DNA of 15,251 nucleotides. It comes from CAWEHT01 sp963808455. GTDB taxonomy: Bacteria > Chloroflexota > Anaerolineae > CG2-30-64-16. The position numbers were made by a program, and so were the translations under genes. Shown in pieces: positions 7,450-14,870 of the stretch (within the stretch, counting starts at the first letter, position 1; each line of letters starts with the position of its first letter). The stretch covers positions 1-15,251 of the forward strand of contig CAWEHT010000352.1 in assembly GCA_963808455.1 (NCBI GenBank), written 5' to 3'. The notes beneath the pieces were generated by a model that saw only the letters and a program-made list of their open reading frames with translations, made no database searches and had not been told where the DNA came from.

Positions 7450-8640
7450 TCAGCGGTCCGGCCTGCTGGCCTCGCGATAGGCGTCGGCCGCCTGGCCGAC
7501 GGCATCCCAATTCAGCTCGAAGCCGAAGCCCGGCCCTTTGACCAACCCCAGCTTGCCGGCCTGGGGTTTGAGGTCGGGCCGAGCGACGATATCATCAACC
7601 AGCAACTGGTGCATGATCTGGTTGCCGTCCGTCAGGTTGGGCAGGGTCAAGCCGATATGATGCTGGATGAGGTCTGTGATGCCCGTGGCGAAGCGCCCAT
7701 GCAGGTTCAACGGCACGCCCGCAGCTTCGGCTATGGCGGCAACTTTGCGGAATGCCAGAAGCCCGCCGGCCTCGTGCGGGGAGATGACTATGGCGTCAGC
7801 GGCTCGTTGCCTGCAGATCTCGTAGACATCGTTGGTGGTGTAGGCTGCCTGATCGGCTGCCAGCGCCACGGAAACGGCCTCCTTCACCTGGCGCAGCGCC
7901 GCGATGCTATGCGCCGGGGTCGGCTGCTCGATCCAATCAGGATCGAAGGGTTCGAGCTTCTTGATCATGCGGATCGCGGTATAGGTGTCCCATGCCTCGT
8001 TGGCATCCAGGCGGAGAGGCCGGTCGCCGATCACTTCACGCACGGCTGCCACGTTGGCCAGGTCCGTGGCCTCGCCGCGCCCTACCTTCATGTAAATGAC
8101 CGTGTAGCCGGCTGCCACCATCCTTTGGGCGTCCGCGGCCAGCTCCTCAGCCGTGCCGCCTTGCAGGAATCCGAAGTAGTCGACCGTCTGGCGACAGGCA
8201 CCGCCGAATAGCTCAAAAACCGGCGCATCCGCAGCCTTGCCGATGGCGTCCCACAGGGCCATCTCGAGACCGGCGAGCGCGATATTGGCCAGGCGAGGCG
8301 TATAGGCTAAGCCGCCCTGCAGGCGCGCCAGGGCAAGGATCTCCTGCATGGCGAACGGTGACTGGCCGACGAACAAGGGAGTGGCGCGCTGCAGAAGGCC
8401 CAAGACCGCAGAAGCGTCGAAATCGGGCGCGGCCTCGGCGATGCCGACCACGCCCTGATTGGTCTCGACCTCGATGAGGACGGCGCTGGCGCCCAGGTCC
8501 AGGCGTCCGGCCCAGTGGTAAGGCACATGAAAGCGCAACATGAGAGGTGTGAGCCGGATCTGGGCGATCTCGCCCAGCGCTCCGCGCAGTGAATGGGGGG
8601 CGTGCGCGGGAGCGCCGGCGAGTGGCGACGGTGTGTCCAT
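7450..8640 (-). CDS. Mandelate racemase/muconate lactonizing enzyme family protein (enolase superfamily)
   Basis: Intact protein of 396 aa. These enzymes abstract a proton alpha to a carboxylate with help of Mg2+. I chose ATG 8640 because AAGGAGAT lies 8 bases before it; an extension to 8778 is open but overlaps the murI end and lacks family similarity. Seen: N-terminal capping domain to about 135 (ALAGLEMALWDAIGK), barrel with YMKVG and catalytic-type Lys185, metal ligands Asp212 (LDANEAW), Glu238 (WIEQP) and Asp263 (AADQA), and LNLHG with His314 late in the barrel. The first Lys of the usual KxK is Tyr183. At the place of the opposite-face Lys of muconate cycloisomerases stands a hydrophobic residue (IVISPHEAGG). 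The subgroup and substrate therefore cannot be assigned. It appears monocistronic and is preceded by a cluster of operator-like repeats. Confidence 0.85.
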   Translation of the reverse strand: MDTPSPLAGAPAHAPHSLRGALGEIAQIRLTPLMLRFHVPYHWAGRLDLGASAVLIEVETNQGVVGIAEAAPDFDASAVLGLLQRATPLFVGQSPFAMQEILALARLQGGLAYTPRLANIALAGLEMALWDAIGKAADAPVFELFGGACRQTVDYFGFLQGGTAEELAADAQRMVAAGYTVIYMKVGRGEATDLANVAAVREVIGDRPLRLDANEAWDTYTAIRMIKKLEPFDPDWIEQPTPAHSIAALRQVKEAVSVALAADQAAYTTNDVYEICRQRAADAIVISPHEAGGLLAFRKVAAIAEAAGVPLNLHGRFATGITDLIQHHIGLTLPNLTDGNQIMHQLLVDDIVARPDLKPQAGKLGLVKGPGFGFELNWDAVGQAADAYREASRPDR

Positions 8641-8671
8641 GCTGAATATCTCCTTTGCTCCAATTGGGCTG

Positions 8672-8717
8672 TATCCCAAGATAACCCAAATGTCCTTGGG
8701 ATATCGGTTGGGATATC
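8672..8717. promoter_or_regulatory. Operator-like cluster upstream of the enolase-superfamily gene
   Basis: TATCCCAAG (8672-8680) and CTTGGGATA (8695-8703) form a perfect 9-bp inverted repeat. TTGGGATATC occurs at 8696-8705 and again at 8708-8717, a 12-base spacing. The cluster is 32 to 77 bases upstream of the start codon, the usual place for a repressor or activator site of a catabolic gene. No candidate regulator gene lies next to it. I could not place a convincing -35/-10 pair here. Confidence 0.55.
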
Positions 8718-8784
8718 CGCCGGGCGATAGTTCGACCGATATTGGGCTCAACTCCGGCCTCGCGGCCATCCCTGTCAACGCAGG

Positions 8785-9654
8785 TTATTCGTCGCGGGCC
8801 ACCTCGAGGACCGGTTCGGGGGCGTTGCGCCATACGGCACGTCTGACGCCGGTGTCCAGGCCGAGCAAGTCCCTGACCGAGCGGCGGAATCGGGCCGGGT
8901 CGCCGGTGGTGAGGAAAAGGTTCTTCGCCGGCTCTTCCCGGGGGGCTGCGCCGGATAGCTGCCGCTCATCGCCGGCAAGCCAGCCATGCTCGGCCAGCAC
9001 GCGCCCTGCTTGCCGCGCCACGGCAGGCGCCGGGTCGATGATCGTTACGGACGGGCCGGCTACCTCTTCGATGATGGGACGTAGGAAGGGATAATGCGTG
9101 CAGCCCAACACCAGCTGGTCGATTCCGGCGGCCAGCAGCGGTGCCAGGTAGCCCTGCACCGCCAGCCTGGTGCGGGGTGAGCTCAATTCGCCGGCTTCGA
9201 TGAGTGGCACCAGATCCGGGCAGGCCTGGGTGTGCACGGTCACGTGCGGGGAATAGCGATCGAGAAGGCTGGCGAAGAGCTCGCCTTGAAAGGTGGCCGC
9301 GGTGGCAATCACACCCACGTGCCGGCAGCGCGTCCGTTCGGCAGCGGGCTTCACCGCCGGCTCCATGCCGACGAACGGCACGCCGGGGAAGCATTCGCGC
9401 AGCCAGCGCAGCGCTGCCGCAGAGGCGGCATTGCAGGCCACCACGATGACGGGGGCGCCGGCCGCCAGCAGGGCACGGGTGATGCCTTCGCTGAGGGCCC
9501 GGATCTCTGCCAGCTGGCGCGCGCCGTAGGGGACGTGGGCCTGATCGGCCAGGTAGATGAAGGGTTGGGCCGGATACTGGCGCAGCATCTCTCGCACGAC
9601 CGAAAGTCCGCCTACGCCCGAATCAAAAATGCCCACCGGCGCGGCTGGCGTCAT
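8785..9654 (-). CDS. murI: Glutamate racemase
   Basis: Interconverts L- and D-glutamate and so supplies D-Glu for peptidoglycan; cytoplasmic; 289 aa, intact. The start ATG 9654 has GGAGAG just upstream and gives MTPAAPVGIFDSGVGG, the canonical family N-terminus (the frame is open far upstream, but only as a shadow of the preceding gene). Catalytic features: Asp11/Ser12 in DSGVGG, first catalytic Cys74 in VACNAAS, second catalytic Cys185 and His187 in LGCTHYPFL, plus LADQAHVPYG at 35-44. The usual CNTAS motif reads CNAAS here. Its start lies 32 bases inside the end of the peptidase C26 gene, so it is probably translated from the same message and forms the last gene of the two-component operon. 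Confidence 0.95.
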   Translation of the reverse strand: MTPAAPVGIFDSGVGGLSVVREMLRQYPAQPFIYLADQAHVPYGARQLAEIRALSEGITRALLAAGAPVIVVACNAASAAALRWLRECFPGVPFVGMEPAVKPAAERTRCRHVGVIATAATFQGELFASLLDRYSPHVTVHTQACPDLVPLIEAGELSSPRTRLAVQGYLAPLLAAGIDQLVLGCTHYPFLRPIIEEVAGPSVTIIDPAPAVARQAGRVLAEHGWLAGDERQLSGAAPREEPAKNLFLTTGDPARFRRSVRDLLGLDTGVRRAVWRNAPEPVLEVARDE

Positions 9655-10399
9655 GGTACTCTCCTGCTGCGGCGACGAAGGCCCTGAAAAGCTGCTGCGC
9701 TGCAGGGTCCCGGCGCGCCATCGCCTCAGGGTGCCACTGCACGCCGACGGCGAAGTGGTGCCCGTCTGCCTCGATGGCCTCGATGACGCCATCGTCGGCC
9801 CAGGCCACGGGCGTGAAGCCGCCGGCCACTCGCTTGACCGCCTGGTGATGGAAGCTATTAGTCTGCAGCTCGTCGGCGCACAGCAAACGCGCGAGACCGC
9901 TGCCGGGGGCCAACCGGACTCGATGTTTTGGGCGGTCCCAGGGTGTTGCCAATGACGGGCGGTAGGAGTGAGGCAGGCTTTCCGGCAGTTCCGCCGCCAG
10001 ATCTTGATAGAGCGTGCCGCCGGCGGCCACGTTGAGCACCTGGATGCCACGGCAGATTGCCAGCAGCGGCAATTGCTCGTCGAGCGCACGGTGGGAGAGC
10101 CACAGCTCTGTGCGGTCCCGCTCGGCATCCACGGCGCCTAACGCCGGATGCCGGGCTTCGCCATAGCGTACCGGGTCAACGTCGTCGCCCCCTGCCAGGC
10201 ACAGCCCGTCCAAGCGGCTCAACAGCGCAGCCAGGGTCGCTTCGGGCAGATTCAGCGGGATGGCGACGGGCAGCCCCCCCGCCGCGGCCAACGCAGCGCT
10301 GTAGTTGCCGTTGAACCGATAGGTTCTGACGCCGGGAAATGACGAAGGGTAGCTGCCCGACGGGATCCCGATCAAAGGCTGGGGCGCCCAATCGCTCAA
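9623..10399 (-). CDS. Peptidase C26 family protein (gamma-glutamyl-gamma-aminobutyrate hydrolase, PuuD-like)
   Basis: Class-I glutamine-amidotransferase-like hydrolase of 258 aa that cleaves gamma-glutamyl amide bonds. I chose TTG 10399: AAGGAG lies 7 bases before it, the protein then begins MSDWAPQPLIGIPSG, and the codon overlaps the kinase stop (TTGA). Seen: GLCLAGGDDVDPVRYG (65-80), nucleophile elbow AICRGIQVLNV with Cys116, NSFHHQAVK (181-189), and the His/Glu pair of the triad in VQWHPE (His223, Glu225). The family includes PuuD of putrescine breakdown, but no other putrescine gene is near. The neighbours are a two-component system and murI, so a role in gamma-glutamyl or D-glutamate handling is possible but unproven. 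Confidence 0.88.
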   Translation of the reverse strand: MSDWAPQPLIGIPSGSYPSSFPGVRTYRFNGNYSAALAAAGGLPVAIPLNLPEATLAALLSRLDGLCLAGGDDVDPVRYGEARHPALGAVDAERDRTELWLSHRALDEQLPLLAICRGIQVLNVAAGGTLYQDLAAELPESLPHSYRPSLATPWDRPKHRVRLAPGSGLARLLCADELQTNSFHHQAVKRVAGGFTPVAWADDGVIEAIEADGHHFAVGVQWHPEAMARRDPAAQQLFRAFVAAAGEYHDASRAGGHF

Positions 10400-11954
10400 C
10401 GAACGGCTCCTTGCTTCAAGCTTGCACTGTCCTGCTGCGAGACTGGGCGAGCGCTTGACGCAGCCCTGGCCTCGGCCGTGCCGGAGGGCCTGCCGCCGGC
10501 TGCCCCGGCAGCGAGCGGTAACTCTACGGTGAATGTCGTGCCCTTGCCGAGGGTGCTGGCGACGCTGATCTTCCCTTTGTGAGCGCACGCGATGGCCTGC
10601 GCGATACTCAGCCCGAGGCCATGATGGTGGCCGTTCGAACTGGCGCGGGCAGCATCGGCTCGGAAAAAGCGGTCGAAGACGTGTCCCAGGTCCTCGGGTG
10701 CGATGCCGACCCCGTTGTCTTGGACGCTGATCTTCGCCAGGCTGCCGGCGGCCTCTGCGCTCAGGCGGACCGTCCCGCCAGCCGGGGTGTACTGCATGGC
10801 GTTATCCAACAGGTTCAAGAAAAGGCGTGTCAGCTGATCGCGGTCGCCGCGCACGCAGAGATTGGGTGCGACGGAGCAAGTCACGGTCTGATCGCGCTCT
10901 GTCTGCGCATAGAGCGACGTGGTCTCGTGCAGATCGGCCAGTAGTTCGGTCAGGTCCACGGGCTCGAACCCCTGCTCTAGCTGTTCGGAGTCGGCGCGTG
11001 ATAGGAAGAGGGTGGCTTCCAGCAAGCTCGTGACCCGATCGATCTGCACATCGACTTCGCCCAGCACGGTGCGCAGCTCATCGGCGCGGCGTGGCCGATT
11101 GAGGGTGACGCCGATCGTGCTTTTCGCCAACGCCAAGGGGGTACGCAGGTCGTGCGAGACGTCGGCGATGAAGCGCCGCTCGCGCTGAAAGGCTGCCTCC
11201 AGCCGGTCGAGAAGCTGGTTGAAGGTGGAGGCCAGCTCCCCGAGCTCATCCTGCGACTGCGACAGGCGCTCATCGAGGTTGGTGCTCTCGATGCGCCGCG
11301 CGGTAGCGGCCATCGCCTTGACCGGGCCCAGGGCCGCGGCCGGCCAGCCACCAGCCGCCAAGGCCGGCCAGGGGCAGGCCCAGCAACAGGACTGCGGCCA
11401 ACGCCAACAAGAGCAGGCCGGTGAAGCCGCGCTCCTCGCGCTGGACCTCCCCGACCTGCAAGATGTCGCGCGGTGGTGAGCCGAGCGGGACGCTCAACAC
11501 CCGCACGAACTGGCCTGCCGCAGTGCCGCTCGTTTGGGTCCCGAGCAGGCGAGCTCGCAGCTGGGCCAGCGCCCCCGATCCCTGGGGGGGAGCAGTGCTC
11601 GCGCTCGCCGCTGAGGGCGCCTCGGGTTGCGCGATCTCGGTCTCGGTGAAGGTTTTGCCCCTGTTGGCGGCCGCGAGGGCCGCCGCATGGATCGGCACCC
11701 GCCACTGTGGCAGGCCCGAATTCCGCGCCACCCGGCCGTTGAGCGCCGACACGCGGTGAGGGCGTGTCGAGCACCGTCGGCTCCTGGTTGCGCGCCAGAT
11801 CGTCGGCGAGCAGGCGGGCGCGCACGAGTAAGTCGCGGTCATTTGATTGGCGCAGCAACACGGTGCCGCCTACATAGACCACGACCGTGAAGGCCAGCAG
11901 TATGAGCATCAGAACCAGGACGTACCAAAGGGTCAGGCGCCAGCGGATGGACAT
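10396..11954 (-). CDS. Sensor histidine kinase of a two-component system (two frameshifts)
   Basis: Membrane sensor of about 518 aa after removal of two extra bases: one in about 11745-11765 (after VLDTPSPR, continuing VSALNGRVARNSG) and one G in 11332-11337 (restoring GGWWLAGRALGPVKAM). Order: membrane helix 1 (about 8-30), an extracytoplasmic domain of about 145 residues, membrane helix 2 (about 180-205, LLLLALAAVLLLGLPLAG), HAMP (about 206-258), HisKA with phospho-acceptor His268 in FIADVSHDLRTPLA, and an HATPase domain with N box LFLNLLDNAMQYTP, G1 DNGVGIA, F box FDRFFRAD and G2 GLGLSIAQAIA. The Ala-rich C-terminus is unremarkable. It follows the response regulator by 35 bases and overlaps the C26 gene. 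The class (OmpR-family partner, HAMP type) suits envelope or metal/antibiotic sensing; the signal is unknown. Confidence 0.92.
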
Positions 11955-11989
11955 GCAGTTGTACTCATGCTACGGGCGATTGAGAGTTC

Positions 11990-12668
11990 CTACTCCGCGC
12001 TTTCGGCGAGCTTGTAGCCGACCCCCCGGATGGTGTGCAGCAGGTGGCTTTCCCCTGGCTCTTCGATCTTGCGACGCAGATAACGCACGTAGACGTCGAC
12101 GATGTTCGAGCCGCCCGCATAGTCATAGCTCCAGACCTGATCCAGAAGGACATCGCGAGAGAGCACTTGTCCGGCATGTCGCATCAGGCAATGCAGCAAC
12201 CGGAACTCCAGGGGGCTCAGGGCGATGGCGAGGTCCACGCGGCATACCTCGTGCGTGCCTTCGTCGAGGATCAGGTCGCCGACCCGCAGAGGCCCGACCT
12301 TGATCTCTCGCCCACGCCGTCCCAGCGCACGCAGCCGCGCCAATAGCTCTTTGAAGGCAAAAGGTTTGGTGAGGTAATCGTCGGCACCGCTATCGAGGCC
12401 GCGCACACGTTGCTCGACCGCCGACAACGCCGTCAGCATCAGGATATGGCTGCCTATGCCCGCCTGGCGCAGCTGCCTGCACACCGCAAAGCCGTCCATG
12501 CCGGGCAGCATCACGTCCAGGATGATCACGTCATATGGGGCCGCGACCGCGTAGTCCAGGGCGTCCCTCCCATCGCCGACGGCATCGGCGACGTAGCGCT
12601 CCTCTGCCAGGCCCCGCTTGAGAGTCTGGGCCGCGCGCGCTCTCGTCCTCGACAATCAAGATTCGCAA
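11990..12668 (-). CDS. OmpR/PhoB-family response regulator (one frameshift near the start)
   Basis: Cytoplasmic transcription factor of about 225 aa. The receiver domain must start at TTG 12668 (MRILIVEDESAR). One extra base in the GC repeat 12632-12640 separates this from the downstream frame; removing it gives the acidic pair Glu7/Asp8, phospho-acceptor Asp51 (ILDVMLPGMDGF), Thr79 and Lys101 (DYLTKPF). The C-terminal winged helix ends in NIVDVYVRYLRRKIEE and HTIRGVGYKLAE. Reading only from an internal TTG would lose the first beta strand and the acidic pocket, which argues for the correction. It is the first gene of the minus-strand operon with the kinase. A direct repeat TCTCAT-N5-TCTCAT about 100 bases upstream, an 11-bp spacing typical of this regulator family, could be its own binding site. 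Confidence 0.92.
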
Positions 12669-12764
12669 GTTCCACCACGCAGTCCCTGCGAGGGAGCATG
12701 ATAATCTCGGGCCCCGCAGCGGGATAATCGTCAGGGCCCCATGGCCTCATCCTAATCCGGCCTT

Positions 12765-12781
12765 ATGAGAGGACCATGAGA
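12765..12781 (-). promoter_or_regulatory. Candidate response-regulator box (direct repeat TCTCAT, 11-bp spacing)
   Basis: On the minus strand TCTCAT (12781-12776) and TCTCAT (12770-12765) are separated by five bases. OmpR/PhoB regulators bind as head-to-tail dimers to such repeats, and the site is upstream of the response regulator gene. Autoregulation is inferred. Confidence 0.5.
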
Positions 12782-12819
12782 AGCAACCCGAAAATGCCCA
12801 GCCCAACCCTCTTTCCCGG

Positions 12820-13276
12820 TCAGGACTCTTCGCCGCGCTCTACCCGCACACGCACATTGGCCACCACGTCGGCCCCGAACTTGACCGTTACATGATGCTC
12901 TCCCAACGCTTTGATGGGATGTTCCAGTTCCACGAAGCGGCGGTCAACCTCGACGCCTGTTTGCGCTTGCAGCTTCTCTGCCACGTCCTGATTGGTGACT
13001 GAGCCATACAGGCGGTCCCCCTCACCCGCCCACGCCGAGAAGATGACCTCCTGACCGTCGAGGCGGGCTGCCAATTCCTTGGCTTCGCTCGCCTTGCGCT
13101 CACGCCGGCGCTCGGCCGATACTCGCAGTTCCTTGGCCTGTTTGATGGCCCCCTGCGTAGCGGGCAAGGCCAGGCCAGCGCGCGAAGAGATAGTTTTGAG
13201 CATACCCGCCTGCCACATGCTTGACATCCCCCGCGTGGCCCAATCCAGGAACATCCTTTAGCAACATTACCTGCAT
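12820..13276 (-). CDS. rplI: 50S ribosomal protein L9 (one frameshift)
   Basis: Two-domain protein of the large ribosomal subunit; binds 23S rRNA near the L1 stalk base. ATG 13276 has AAGGAGAT 9 bases upstream and gives the canonical N-domain (MQVMLLKDVPGLGHAGDV, then KHVAGGYAQNYLFAR). One extra A at 13177 (forward strand) breaks the frame; removing it yields ARGLALPATQGAIKQAKEL, the long connecting helix (AERRRERKASEAKELAARL) and the C-domain with LYGSVTNQDVAE and ELEHPIKALGEHHVTVKF. The total is 151 aa, the expected size. The gene is alone on its strand segment, with its own promoter at 13377-13405, and not next to rpsF, ssb or rpsR as is common. The essential, conserved nature of the protein makes the break almost certainly an error in the sequence. 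Confidence 0.95.
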
Positions 13277-13376
13277 GATCGAAGATCTCCTTGCGGCAAT
13301 ACGAAATAGCGCACGGCAAGGGCACCTCGCAGCCGCACCCGGCCCGGCAAGTGCGCACCCCGCCTCTACGCACTCG

Positions 13377-13405
13377 ATGATACACTACAAGAAGGCAAAT
13401 CTCAA
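13377..13405 (-). promoter_or_regulatory. rplI promoter
   Basis: On the minus strand TTGAGA (13405-13400), spacer of 17 bases, TATCAT (13382-13377). Each box matches the housekeeping sigma factor consensus at five of six positions and the spacing is ideal. The leader to the L9 start would be about 95 bases. Confidence 0.75.
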
Positions 13406-13442
13406 GTTCGTGCGCAGGTCCGGGCTGCGTCGAGATCTACCT

Positions 13443-13475
13443 CACACGTGGGCGGCCGCGGCCAGGCCACGTGTG
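13443..13475. repeat. Long perfect inverted repeat with palindromic centre
   Basis: CACACGTGG (13443-13451) pairs with CCACGTGTG (13467-13475); the 15-base loop contains the palindrome GGCCGCGGCC (13454-13463). It lies between divergent promoters, upstream of the -35 box of rplI and of the lipoprotein promoter. It has no T run. It could be a binding site or a structural element. Confidence 0.6.
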
Positions 13476-13523
13476 GCTGCGGGACGTCCCAGGTGGGTCG
13501 CTTTTCGCCGATCCGGCATCCTA

Positions 13524-13532
13524 TGTTATAGT
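13524..13532 (+). promoter_or_regulatory. Extended -10 promoter of the first lipoprotein gene
   Basis: TGT followed by TATAGT fits an extended -10 element; five of six positions of the hexamer match. No good -35 box is present at the right distance, as allowed for this promoter class. The start codon is about 60 bases downstream. Confidence 0.5.
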
Positions 13533-13592
13533 AAAAGCCATGGTGCGCTCGAGAGCAATCGAGTGTGAATAAACGCGAGAGGAGCTAGGATC

Positions 13593-14800
13593 GTGCTGAG
13601 CAGGCGCACCTTTGGGCTGCTGGCCGCTGCCTTCGTGGTGCTGGTGCTCGTTATCCTGGCCTGCTCACTCGGCCAGCTCCTTGCCACGCGGGCCGCTCCC
13701 ACCGCCCTTCCGACGCGCACGCCTCGGCCGACCTGGACAGGTGTCGTAAATGATTTTGTCGAGGCCTCCGCGACCCTTGATCTTGCGCAGGGCGGCGACA
13801 CCGGTGGCATGCTCCCGCAAGTGGCGCTCCTACCGTCAACAGCCGCGCAGGCCACACCCCAGCCGCCCTTGGCTCCTCCCATGCTCGTGGTGGGTGGCAC
13901 GCAGCAGCCCATCACCGTGCCGCTATCGAGCGGTTCCCAGAACGCCGTAGTGACCATCGTCGTCGTGCTGGTGACGGCCACGCCTCCGGCGCCCACGTCA
14001 ACGGTCGTGACATCCACTTTGCCCGTCACCGGGTCTTTGCCGGCCTCTGCCCCGGAGATGCAAGCCACGCCGGTGCCCAGCCCATCGGTTACCTCACCCT
14101 CCCCCGGTGGTAGCCCACGTGGTGCCGGCAGATGGCACGTACGTGCGCCAGGGCCCTGCTGACGACTATCCGCCGATGGCAAAGCTGGATCAGGGCCAGT
14201 CCGTGACGGTGGTCGGACGCAATCATGCGGGTGATTGGTGGCAGCTCTGCTGCGTGAGACGCAATAAATGTGTCCGATCGCCCGAGCCGCGGTGGTGACG
14301 GTGACCGGCCAGTTGTGGACGGTGCCTGAGGCAACCGGCTTCCCACCGAGCCGACGGAAACAGATACCCCCAGCCCGACGGACACGCCTGCGGCGACCCC
14401 GACACAGGTGTGGGCCTTTCCTCCAGCACCCACGGCCTACACGCACAACAGGACTTCTTCATGGTCGGCGCGTCCATCACCAGCGGAGGCACGCCCGTCT
14501 ATGGTTACAAACTGCTGATACGCAAGATGTCGACCGGCCAGCAGTGGCTGACCAGCGGGTCGGATGCCTTTTACGTCGGAGCCGACTGACTGGGGAGCGG
14601 CGCCTACGCCACTCCCGCAGATCAGCGTGCCGCGCAACGTGAAATGGGATAGCTTGCCTATCTGAGGTTCGCACATGGGCACCGACACGTGGGAAATCAC
14701 GGTGACCGATGGTGGCGGCACGCCCAGATCGGCGCCGGTATTCATAAACACGAGCGAGGTCAGCCCCAAGTGGTATTACCTGGTGTTTGCCAGTCCTTGA
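13593..14800 (+). CDS. SH3-domain lipoprotein with Thr/Pro-rich stalk (several frameshifts)
   Basis: Cell-surface lipoprotein, about 402 aa if all breaks are repaired; I do not recognise a named family. GTG 13593 follows AGGAG. Signal peptide about 1-23 with lipobox ILAC (Cys24), then a stalk with TRTPRPTWTG and many Ala/Pro/Thr residues. An SH3-type (bacterial SH3b-like) domain follows (ADGTYVRQGPADDYPPMAKL, GQSVTVVGRNHAGDWWQLCC), then a second stalk PTETDTPSPTDTPAATPTQ. A C-terminal beta-rich part comes last (VGASITSGGTPVYGYKLLIR, DTWEITVTDGGGTPRSAPVF, PKWYYLVFASP). Breaks: an extra C in 14101-14105, shifts near 14270, 14340 and 14445, an extra base near 14587, and an in-frame TGA at 14663-14665. 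It could be a true pseudogene, but the reading in each segment stays protein-like. Likely role: wall or ligand binding at the surface. Confidence 0.75.
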
Positions 14801-14870
14801 TGAGCCCGTCGCCCGTTCTGGCCACACGAGCTAAATCCATCGTTTCCAGGAAGCGTGGATTGCAACTGAA

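Larger units (their letters stand above)
13277..13592. other. Divergent intergenic region between rplI and the first lipoprotein gene
   Basis: These 316 bases hold the rplI promoter and an approximately 95-base leader on the minus strand, a long inverted repeat at 13443-13475, and an extended -10 promoter on the plus strand at 13524-13532. I see no gene or RNA feature in the remainder. Confidence 0.7.

Noticed and set aside
7417..8211. 264-codon plus-strand open frame opposite the enolase-superfamily gene
   Set aside because: No family motif, and it lies antisense to an intact conserved protein.
8641..8778. 46-residue N-terminal extension of the enolase-superfamily protein
   Set aside because: ATG 8640 has a strong ribosome binding site; the extension overlaps the murI end and is made of the operator repeats.
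13526..14446. 306-codon minus-strand open frame opposite the first lipoprotein
   Set aside because: Low-complexity Gly/Val/Thr composition; the plus strand gives a leader with lipobox and an SH3-like domain.
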